NCBI GenBank assembly: GCA_002887195.1 | Contig: PJAB01002094.1 | Span: 1-10,524 of the forward strand | Origin: Chrysochromulina parva | Taxonomy: Eukaryota > Haptophyta > Prymnesiales > Chrysochromulinaceae | Direction of reading: 5' to 3' | Length of the DNA: 10,524 bases | Part shown: one piece after another, positions 1 to 8,839 of the stretch | Position numbering within the stretch: the stretch's first letter is position 1 | How the letters are laid out: each line of letters starts with the position of its first letter | Translations under genes and position numbers: made by a program | Notes under the pieces: generated by a model | The model's database searches: none | The model's input: only the letters and a program-made list of their open reading frames with translations | What the model was told of the DNA's origin: nothing

Positions 1-236
1 GGGAGGCGGCGGGGGCGGCGGCGGCGAGGGCGGCGGCGGCGAGGGCGGCGGCGGCGAGGGTGACGTCGAAGACGGCGGTGGGGGCGACGGCAGCGGCGGC
101 GAGGGTGACGTCGAAGGCGGCGGTGGGGGCGACGGCGGTGGGGGCGACGGCGGTGGGGGCGGCAGCGGCGGCGGTGACGGTGGCGGGGGCGAGGGCAGAG
201 GAGAGGGCGGCCGCGACGGCCCTTGGCGCACGCCGC
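1..236. repeat. Degenerate GGC/GGCGA trinucleotide repeat encoding SPPPP tract
   Basis: The plus strand is a run of cgg, ggg, cga and tgg triplets with an approximate 15-nt unit (such as gggcggcggcggcga), plus two copies of a larger block that includes gtgacgtcgaag (60-71 and 105-116). On the minus strand it encodes poly-Pro with regularly spaced Ser. A shorter stretch of the same type lies at about 835-940. Long overlapping ORFs on both strands come from this composition and are not separate genes. Confidence 0.85.
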
Positions 237-993
237 AGTCGTAGCAGTCAGTGCCGTACGCACAAAACGAAAACTCCTTGCCGGGACCACCGTCGTCGCA
301 CGCGCCGTCGGAGTTGTAAGAAGGGAATCCGATGCACGCGTCGGTGCAGACAGTGCCGGGCAGGTATGGTGGACTTGGCGGCGGCGATGGCGGCGGCGGC
401 GCGACCACGATCGGCACGGAGAGACCAGTCGTCGTAGTCACACCAGTCGTCGCCAGAACAGTCACGCCGAGGGTGCTCGATAGTTCGGTGACATTGGTAG
501 CGACCAGCGCGATGGCGGCGGCTCGGGCGACGGCAACGGTGAAGTTGGGGTCGTCTGGACCGTTTTGGTCTATGATGAGGTCGATGGAGAGCAGCACGCT
601 GCCTGCGGAGGCGCGCACACTGATGTAGCAGTGCGGGAGGAGACATTTCAGGGGTCCGCGGAGGGATCTCAGCACACTGCGAATCATGGGAGCATTCCAG
701 CTAGACACGTCACCACCAATTGTGAGGCCGAGCTTCACGACCGTCGCAACCACGGAAACTACGCTTTCCCCGCTCCCCGAAGTGATGGGCGGGAAGGGCG
801 GAAAATAGGGTGTTGGTGGCAAAGGAGGTGCAGACGGTGGCGACGGCGGCGACGGCGGGGGCGGCGACGGGGGCGGCGACGGCCATGGCGGAGGCGGCGA
901 CGGCGGGGGCGGCGACGGGGATGGCGATGGCTGAGCGTATGTCGGATCTATCAGGGCGATCGCGAGCAGCACAATCGCTTTCATCGTCAGCAT
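1..993 (-). CDS. Secreted proline-rich (SPPPP) protein with Cys-rich CDDGGPG module, partial
   Basis: This frame is open from an ATG at 993 to the left edge: 331 codons with no stop, so the C-terminus is missing. Residues 1-20 form a clear signal peptide (hydrophobic AIVLLAIALI, then TYA before Q21). A Ser-Pro/poly-Pro stretch follows (about 22-70), then a roughly 125-residue Val/Ala/Thr-rich globular region (72-197) with C117 and C122. A second short Pro stretch leads to a six-Cys module at C216, C220, C232, C244, C250 and C253, containing DGACDDGGPG and GTDCYDCG. From about residue 262 to the edge the protein is again SPPPP-type. Pairing poly-Pro spacers with this module is, from memory, common in secreted or wall-associated proteins of haptophytes and prasinophytes; it may bind calcium or stabilise a fold, which is inference. 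The ATG has G at -3. Function is unknown; a surface, wall or scale-matrix role is plausible. Plus-strand ORFs here are shadows. Confidence 0.8.
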   Translation of the reverse strand, partial: MLTMKAIVLLAIALIDPTYAQPSPSPSPPPPSPPPPWPSPPPSPPPPSPPSPPSAPPLPPTPYFPPFPPITSGSGESVVSVVATVVKLGLTIGGDVSSWNAPMIRSVLRSLRGPLKCLLPHCYISVRASAGSVLLSIDLIIDQNGPDDPNFTVAVARAAAIALVATNVTELSSTLGVTVLATTGVTTTTGLSVPIVVAPPPPSPPPSPPYLPGTVCTDACIGFPSYNSDGACDDGGPGKEFSFCAYGTDCYDCGVRQGPSRPPSPLPSPPPPSPPPLPPPPPSPPPPSPPPPPSTSPSPPLPSPPPPSSTSPSPPPPSPPPPSPPPPPPPP

Positions 994-1398
994 TGCAGAA
1001 GCAACGAAAAGTACGGCGGGCCCTCGCTCCGGAACCGACGCACAACGCGAAAAACATGTTTACCGGTACGTAAGTCTGAAACATCACAAATCTTATACGT
1101 TGAGATACGGTAGTTGCGTTGATAGTTCCTGATTACAACTTCACGAATCGCACGTGAAGGTGTAATCTATGTAAAAGCAGAGGAGGAGTAGACAGTAGTA
1201 GTAAGTAGAGCGGAGAGACGGGGTCGTCCGTTGCCTGTGCCTCGTTGGTCGTTCTTCACGCAATTGTCTTCACGGTCGGACACGGTCTTCAACTTACAGC
1301 AAAAGCCAAAACATACGGTCACCGGTCGACAACCAAGAGGAGGTGTGGGTGGTGTGCGTGGAGTGCGAGGAGGAGTTCTGTGACATGAATTCAGAATT
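994..1398. other. Intergenic: upstream region of the secreted-protein gene, 3' flank of the chromatin gene
   Basis: About 400 bases with no convincing gene. The composition is less GC-rich than the flanking genes, notably at 1070-1200. It holds the palindrome taccggta (1061-1068) and a tacggtagtt word near 1106 that recurs near 10263. It must contain the promoter and 5' UTR of the minus-strand gene starting at 993 and the 3' UTR of the minus-strand gene ending at 1399. I see no certain TATA box or polyadenylation signal. Confidence 0.6.
1061..1068. repeat. TACCGGTA palindrome, copy 1
   Basis: A perfect 8-bp palindrome about 68 bp upstream of the ATG at 993. Further copies lie at 8331-8338, 8485-8492 and 8500-8507, all between genes. 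It could be a regulatory site or part of a dispersed repeat. Confidence 0.4.
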
Positions 1399-4905
<3,507 letters not shown>

Positions 4906-4980
4906 TCACATTAACACGTGCACCTTTTCATTTACAAACTGCGACGAGGCGCGCAAACGGAACGTGACAACAACATCATC
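4906..4980. promoter_or_regulatory. 75-bp divergent intergenic gap with CACGTG palindrome
   Basis: The ATG codons of the minus-strand chromatin gene (4905) and the plus-strand gene (4981) face away from each other with 75 bases between, which must hold both start regions unless the chromatin gene starts at M50 (gap then 222 bases). The sequence is AT-richer than the genes and has an E-box/G-box-type cacgtg at 4915-4920. Sharing of one bidirectional promoter is inferred from spacing alone. Confidence 0.45.
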
Positions 4981-5601
4981 ATGAGCAGATTCTTGCTCAT
5001 CGCCGTCACGACCAGCTTCGCTCGTTGCGGACACTCGTCACCGCCGTCGTCGCCGCCGGCGATACCCGTGACATTGCAGCTTGCCAAAACGCCGCAGGAT
5101 GTCATCATCAAGACGTTCTCCGGCTTTGCGAGCACTGGTGTGCTCTGCGGAGGCTGGACGGCGGTCACCAAGCGTTCGGTGGCTGCGGGCTGGGTAAGCG
5201 CTCAGCGCTGGGGACGCGTGAGCGCTGGCTTTAGCGGTGGCCAGGCGCTCGGCCAGTACCTGCGCGGTGTGGACGATCGTTACTGCCGGTTTCTTGGCGC
5301 CGCCTGTGCGGGCGTCTTTGGGTCTGCAACGGTGGCCGACATCCCTCGCAATTTGGCAACGTACCTCGCATTCACCTACGTTTTGGAGTCCTTTGAGGCC
5401 AAGGCGGAACCATCGGCGGCAGGCATGAGCAGGCCAAGTACGAGCAGGCCAGACAAGAACAAGCCGAGCACAAACATTTTTGGCGAGCCTGTGGGTGAGG
5501 GACTCCGCCCTGGCGGCTTTCTGCATCGGCTTGCTGCAGGCGCCGACAGTATTGCCGACGATATGAGCAAGCCGATGCCGAAAAAGCATGAAGCCCCATG
5601 A
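4981..5601 (+). CDS. Small membrane-type protein, possibly Tim17/Tim22/Tim23 (PRAT)-like
   Basis: 206 residues; the first in-frame ATG is at 4981 (A at -3). Upstream in-frame codons back to a GTG at 4918 are unlikely to be used in a eukaryote. Residues 1-15 are hydrophobic (MSRFLLIAVTTSF) and may be a targeting or signal segment. The core, about 40-137, is rich in Gly, Ala and small residues and suggests two to three short membrane helices: SGFASTGVLCGG, SAGFSGGQALGQYLRGVDD, GAACAGVFGSATVA. The arrangement (Arg95, Asp98/99, then Gly106, Gly111, Gly114) recalls the PRAT signature of mitochondrial and plastid import channel proteins, but it does not fit exactly. The tail from about 138 is hydrophilic with repeated RPSTSRP/KPSTN. 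The gene is divergent from the chromatin gene and convergent with the next. The protein is probably real; the family is tentative. Confidence 0.65.
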   Translation: MSRFLLIAVTTSFARCGHSSPPSSPPAIPVTLQLAKTPQDVIIKTFSGFASTGVLCGGWTAVTKRSVAAGWVSAQRWGRVSAGFSGGQALGQYLRGVDDRYCRFLGAACAGVFGSATVADIPRNLATYLAFTYVLESFEAKAEPSAAGMSRPSTSRPDKNKPSTNIFGEPVGEGLRPGGFLHRLAAGADSIADDMSKPMPKKHEAP

Positions 5602-6191
5602 GCATGCCGGGCTGAACCAACACACGCACACACACCGTGTTTCACCATCCGAATCCGAACCGTACTCAGAAGTACGACTGCATCACCGATGCAGCAACAC
5701 CGATGCAGCAGCACCTCTGCACCGTGGTTGGTGGAGCGCGTTATGGCCACTCTCGCCGGCCGGCGCCGGGACTCGTCGCCTCTGCCTTGTCGACCGGCGC
5801 GGCCCACAACCGGGCGTCCGACCCGCGTGTCTCGCCTCCGCTCGTGGCGATGCGCCGAGCGCGAGCGACAAGTGGGACCGGGACCTCGTGGCGGGCATGG
5901 ACCAGAGACCATGAACGTGCTGTGTCAAAGGTTAAACTCTTATAGACCAAATTTCAGCGATACGCTTGTCGTGGTACGTGGATGATACGGTACTGTGTTT
6001 TCGTCGGGATGAGAATAAGTGACGTTCTAGACGTCTTGGGGGTCGTCGCGGGCGCCGGCCGGTTGGGCGCAAAGTTGGAAGAGAGAGTCTTCACCACTCA
6101 TGCTGATCACGCCGTCGAGTCCCAAGCCACCGCCGCCTCACGACGCTCAAGAAAGTACCTCCCAATCGCTGTACCGTAATCGGCTACAGGC
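5602..6191. other. Intergenic gap between two convergent genes
   Basis: About 590 bases holding the two 3' flanks. ORFs on both strands (for example plus 5637-5945, minus 5376-5912) look like composition artefacts: Arg-rich, no recognisable motif, mutually overlapping. A 14-bp tandem duplication of caccgatgcagca with one variable base lies at 5684-5711. An AT-richer stretch at about 5925-6015 includes atacggtactg, similar to words near 1105 and 8495. No gene is supported. Confidence 0.5.
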
Positions 6192-6557
6192 TCAGCCCTG
6201 GAAGGGCGTGAGGAAGATTGCGTCGGCATTAGGAAGCCCTGCGAGCTTTGAGGAAGCCTTAAGGTCAACAGGCTTCACGGCGGGCGCAGCGCGGGCATTG
6301 TAGGGCATATGCCGGTAGATGGGTGCGCAGACGGTGGAGAAGGGCACGAACACCTCACCCGTCGGCTTTGGTGGCTCGAGGGTTGAGTCATAGGGCAAGC
6401 TGGCGACGAAGGGCAACTCGCTGCCAGGCGTCGAGGTGTTTTTCATCACGTACTTTCGTCCGTTCGGCGCAAGCACATTAGACTCGTAGCTCTTGCGGGG
6501 GTTGAATACTGCCTGCTTGTCAACTGGTAGCTCCTTAAGGTACTCGCCCTTGACCAT
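6192..6557 (-). CDS. Hypothetical small protein, probably the 3' exon of a spliced gene
   Basis: 121 codons from ATG 6557 to TGA 6192. I do not recognise the family. The sequence is protein-like rather than composition noise: balanced residues, Pro- and Tyr-containing motifs (VFNPRKSYESN, PFVASLPYDST, CAPIYRHMPYNAR), no transmembrane segment, no signal peptide. The frame extends upstream of the ATG as EAASGLRFD to 6584, immediately after a strong splice-acceptor-like sequence (pyrimidine-rich tract ending CATCACAG). The true N-terminus may therefore lie in an upstream exon at higher coordinates, and the ATG at 6557 may be internal. No upstream exon with a clear matching donor could be fixed. 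The gene is convergent with the plus-strand gene ending at 5601. Confidence 0.5.
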   Translation of the reverse strand: MVKGEYLKELPVDKQAVFNPRKSYESNVLAPNGRKYVMKNTSTPGSELPFVASLPYDSTLEPPKPTGEVFVPFSTVCAPIYRHMPYNARAAPAVKPVDLKASSKLAGLPNADAIFLTPFQG

Positions 6558-6584
6558 GTCGAACCGAAGTCCGCTCGCCGCCTC

Positions 6585-6607
6585 CTGTGATGGAACAACA
6601 AAAGGGC
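6585..6607 (-). other. Candidate 3' splice acceptor
   Basis: On the minus strand the sequence runs CCCTTTTGTTGTTCCATCACAG and is followed by GAG at 6584, giving a pyrimidine-rich tract and a CAG boundary. The exon frame continues without a break into the 121-codon ORF, and an in-frame TAA lies just upstream of the tract, as expected for intron sequence. Confidence 0.45.
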
Positions 6608-7079
6608 GTTATGCACAGGCGCCGTTTCGGGCGGCCAATCTGGACATCCGAAATTGCATCTAATGCGACAAACCCGACTTTTCTTCTCCCTCCTGGTTAC
6701 TTTTCGGCGCGTCGGCCCGATCGATCGTGGCAATTGTTGAAACCAAAGGGCGCGACATCATGGGCGCATGCGGGAAGCGGGATGCGGGTTCTTGTGCGGG
6801 TTGCGGCATGGCGTGACCCCAGTTTCCCCGCAAGCGGAGACGCGCCCAAGGAAGAAAAGCGGCTCGAATGGCTCGAAAAGTCGGATCGGGCTTCGCTTTA
6901 ATGCTTTCAATAATGTAGATTTAATGTTGATGTGTAATTTGAAAGGCGGACATGGAGCAGTATCGCGGAGTAACGGAGTATCGAGAATCGAGTATGCTCT
7001 GCCCGTACGATCAACGATGCCACTGCACACTCGTTGTCCTCGGTAGGCACGACTATGACGTTCTACTACTGTCACGCAC
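6608..7079. other. Intergenic or intronic region, no confident gene
   Basis: Lies between the small gene and the 3' end of the membrane-protein gene. A minus-strand ATG at 6809 opens 44 codons (MPQPAQEPASRF...) that could be a first exon for the small gene. However, its best donor-like site (GTAACC, intron base 6700) is in the wrong phase for the acceptor at 6585. An AT-rich island at about 6896-6947 contrasts sharply with the surroundings and may be the 3' UTR of the upstream minus-strand gene. Nothing else is supported. Confidence 0.4.
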
Positions 7080-8240
7080 CTACTTGCGGCGCCGGAGTGC
7101 GGCGGGCTCTGCGCGATTCCGATTGAACGCCGCTTGGAACAGATACACACATGCCACAATCAGACCGACCGAGAATGCGGCTGTCGTGTTGGCCTCGGGG
7201 CGCGACGCGTCCCCCCCTTGGACCAGCGCGATGAGCGGGCTGTCAGGGGGCAGCTGCGCATACAGATTGGTGCCGAGGTCGACCTGCACTTTGCCGTCCA
7301 GCACCAGTAGGGCGATGGCGATGCCGGTGGCAGCGTTCAGCACGCGCGTCGCCCCACTGCCAAGCGAGCCTTGGCATGCCGCTCGGCAGAGAGCGGCTTG
7401 TATGGGGCAGAGCAGCGCAATGATGTACAGCCCGAGGTCCTGGCGCATCATGTGCGTCACCGGTAGCTCCTCATCAAAGACGGCGATGGGCGACACGGGA
7501 GAAAAGAGGAAGGCGCTGCCGACAAGCAGCCCAGTGAGCGTGGAGCTGCGGTAAAACGTGGAAACGTCGTTGGCGTCGAACAGGCCCAGTGGCGATTGTA
7601 TGCTGACGAGCTCGAGCGCATCGGCCTTGTAGAGCTCCACGGGGTTGTCGATAGAGCGGGCCGCGGTGTACCCGAGTGTACCCGTGGCGGCTGTGAGCGC
7701 CAGCAGAGCCACCACGGCTCCCACATTTGTGACGGGCATGCCCGAAGCAAGCGCAAGCCCAAAGCACGCTGCCACGCCAGCCGAGGTCAATGAGAGCGCC
7801 CCCCCAATACGGGAGCGGTCCTCGGCGCTGATGCTCAAGCCGTTCGCGAGCGCAAGGAGCAACATCGCTTCAAGCGGCAGCAGTGGCGAAAAGAGCTCGA
7901 GGAGACCAGCAGCTGGCTCACGCAGGTTGTCCTCGAAGGTCGTCGTCGGAAGGCCGAATAGGTCCAATACAATTGCCCTCGCCGAAGGGCCGGAGAAGGC
8001 TGCGACGCCAGCTGCAGTCCAGCCCGCCGCACATAAGCGTGCAGCCGGGAATTCAGCTGGTGATCTCATCGATTTCGACGCAGACTTCGACGTCGACGCC
8101 GATTTCGACAATTTCATTACGATTGCGCCCGGCACGTTTCTCGTCACTGGCACCGATCTCGACACATGTGTGGCCAAATATGGACGGGGTGCACATCGTA
8201 CGCTGGGCACGAGGGCGATGCCACAAAGGATTCTCCACAT
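7080..8240 (-). CDS. Multi-pass membrane protein with N-terminal targeting sequence, unknown family
   Basis: 386 residues from ATG 8240 to TAG 7080. The frame stays open up to ATG 8444, but that 68-residue extension is translated TG microsatellite (HIHIHTHT) and repeat, so the inner ATG is preferred: it starts MWRILCGIALVPSVRCA, a good signal-peptide-like segment. Residues 20-65 are basic and Ser-rich (KLSKSASTSKSASKSMRS), as in bipartite plastid transit regions of secondary-plastid algae, though no clear Phe follows the putative cleavage site. Likely membrane helices lie near 112-131, 148-166, 171-191, 233-247, 268-287, 298-314 and 355-371. Soluble motifs include FEDNLREPA (102-110), FDEELPVTHMMRQDLGLY (255-272) and LDGKVQVDLGTNLY (314-327). 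I do not recognise the family. A plastid or other organelle membrane location is inference. Confidence 0.7.
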   Translation of the reverse strand: MWRILCGIALVPSVRCAPRPYLATHVSRSVPVTRNVPGAIVMKLSKSASTSKSASKSMRSPAEFPAARLCAAGWTAAGVAAFSGPSARAIVLDLFGLPTTTFEDNLREPAAGLLELFSPLLPLEAMLLLALANGLSISAEDRSRIGGALSLTSAGVAACFGLALASGMPVTNVGAVVALLALTAATGTLGYTAARSIDNPVELYKADALELVSIQSPLGLFDANDVSTFYRSSTLTGLLVGSAFLFSPVSPIAVFDEELPVTHMMRQDLGLYIIALLCPIQAALCRAACQGSLGSGATRVLNAATGIAIALLVLDGKVQVDLGTNLYAQLPPDSPLIALVQGGDASRPEANTTAAFSVGLIVACVYLFQAAFNRNRAEPAALRRRK

Positions 8241-8330
8241 GGGGTCTTTTGTTTGGCACAGCGACGGGGCTACATTGTACGGCGGAGTGGGAGATCGTCG
8301 CGGTCGATTCTCGGAAAGTACCGGGTACCG

Positions 8331-8338
8331 TACCGGTA
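8331..8338. repeat. TACCGGTA palindrome, copy 2
   Basis: Part of a longer run of related words, agtaccgggtaccgtaccgg, directly adjoining the shared ~26-bp element. It lies about 90 bp upstream of the ATG at 8240. Confidence 0.4.
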
Positions 8339-8363
8339 AAAAGACACCGTGGGGAGCCGGGAC
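8338..8363 (+). repeat. Dispersed ~26-bp element, copy 1
   Basis: Begins aaaaagacaccg, then t, then ggggagccgggac. It matches 10276-10301 with a single-base gap. Both copies lie upstream of a minus-strand ATG (here about 98 bp from 8240) and both are in the same orientation. A second shared word, gacacgggaca, follows at 8447-8457 here and at 10303-10313 in the other copy. Confidence 0.65.
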
Positions 8364-8399
8364 TAAACCGCCCCCGCGCGGTACCCGCCATGGTGTTAA

Positions 8400-8434
8400 T
8401 GTGTGTGTGTGAATGTGAATGTGTGTCTGTGTGA
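8400..8434. repeat. TG microsatellite
   Basis: Imperfect TG dinucleotide tract interrupted by gaatgtgaat and a single ctg. Minus-strand translation gives the His/Thr-rich N-terminal extension that is rejected as coding. Confidence 0.85.
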
Positions 8435-8484
8435 CTTCTAACACACGACACGGGACAGCCGACCGGTACCATGCATGACCATGC

Positions 8485-8507
8485 TACCGGTAAATACGGT
8501 ACCGGTA
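8485..8507. repeat. Paired TACCGGTA palindromes, copies 3 and 4
   Basis: Two exact taccggta copies at 8485-8492 and 8500-8507, spaced by 7 bases (aatacgg), with a related accggtacc at 8462-8470. The cluster lies between the 3' end of the RING gene and the start of the membrane-protein gene. Confidence 0.5.
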
Positions 8508-8572
8508 CACCCAGTACCAGTATCTCCCGGGTGACTCCCGTTTCCGCTCGTCCCTACCCACGCCCCGTCGCC

Positions 8573-8598
8573 CGCACCCCCGCACCGCACCCCCGCAC
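8573..8598. repeat. 13-bp tandem duplication
   Basis: cgcacccccgcac is present twice in direct succession, at 8573-8585 and 8586-8598. No known role. Confidence 0.75.
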
Positions 8599-8660
8599 AG
8601 AGGAGAAAGCGATGCGCTTGCAAATCAGCAGATTAATTCGCATCTATCCCCGTCTCTTCT

Positions 8661-8758
8661 TCACCGCACATCATCGTCTTCCTCGTCCTCCATGTCGTCC
8701 TCCATGTCCTCGGCCTCCTCATCCTCGCTCGCCTCGAAGGCCTCCTCTCCTCGCTCGC
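8661..8758 (-). other. Probable alternative 3' coding exon encoding an acidic tail
   Basis: Directly after the TGA of the ankyrin/RING gene and in the same frame, 33 sense codons run to a second TGA at 8661. They encode a Glu/Asp-rich tail (GERGEEAFEASEDEEAED, then Met/Glu/Asp runs ending DDDVR). If the 81-nt segment 8759-8839 is spliced out as a GC-AG intron, this tail joins residue Gln465 in frame. Its strongly acidic composition is typical of real C-termini and unlikely for 3' UTR. Confidence 0.5.
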
Positions 8759-8839
8759 CTGTTCACTCAATCGTTGGCAGCGACGGTAGCTGCGTCTGCA
8801 CCGGCGCGATCTCGCACGAATATGAAATAGACCACTTGC
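8759..8839 (-). other. Candidate 81-nt in-frame GC-AG intron (optional)
   Basis: On the minus strand the donor reads CGCAAG then GCAAGT, a full match to the GC-type donor consensus; the acceptor reads GTGAACAG then GCGAG. The intron is phase 1 and 27 codons long, and includes the TGA at 8763-8765. The acceptor lacks a strong pyrimidine tract. Retention gives the ending ...CEIAPVQTQLPSLPTIE; removal gives the acidic tail. Confidence 0.45.

Larger units (their letters stand above)
8241..8660. other. Repeat-rich intergenic region upstream of the membrane-protein gene
   Basis: Contains the 5' flank of the gene starting at 8240 and the 3' flank of the ankyrin/RING gene. It is dense in short elements: KpnI-like ggtacc words (8325, 8381, 8465, 8499), three taccggta palindromes, a TG microsatellite, a ~26-bp block shared with the region upstream of 10235, and a 13-bp tandem duplication. 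ORFs crossing it are not gene-like. Confidence 0.6.

Noticed and set aside
565..1113. 182-codon plus-strand ORF and 125-codon minus-strand ORF in another frame (710-1087)
   Set aside because: Both overlap the signal peptide and Pro-rich region of the secreted protein read from ATG 993, which has far better protein features; the alternatives are Arg- or Ala-rich noise.
4918..4980. Upstream extension of the plus-strand 206-residue gene to GTG 4918
   Set aside because: GTG starts are not expected in nuclear genes, and the first ATG at 4981 has A at -3 and begins a hydrophobic segment.
5756..6062. 12-bp inverted repeat (ccggccggcgcc at 5756-5767 and its complement at 6051-6062)
   Set aside because: Pure G/C words of this length arise readily at this composition; the arms are 283 bases apart and do not extend.
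7645..8434. Plus-strand ORFs of 255 and 183 codons opposite the membrane protein, including a DADFDVDADFD repeat
   Set aside because: The acidic repeat is the antisense of the Ser/Lys-rich transit-like region on the minus strand; the rest has no protein features.
8241..8444. 68-residue N-terminal extension of the membrane protein from ATG 8444
   Set aside because: It translates a TG microsatellite and the dispersed intergenic element; the inner ATG at 8240 starts a proper hydrophobic targeting segment.
8763..8765. Selenocysteine reading of the TGA in the ankyrin/RING gene
   Set aside because: No selenoprotein family resemblance at this position and no SECIS element I could identify by eye; an optional intron explains the downstream open frame more simply.
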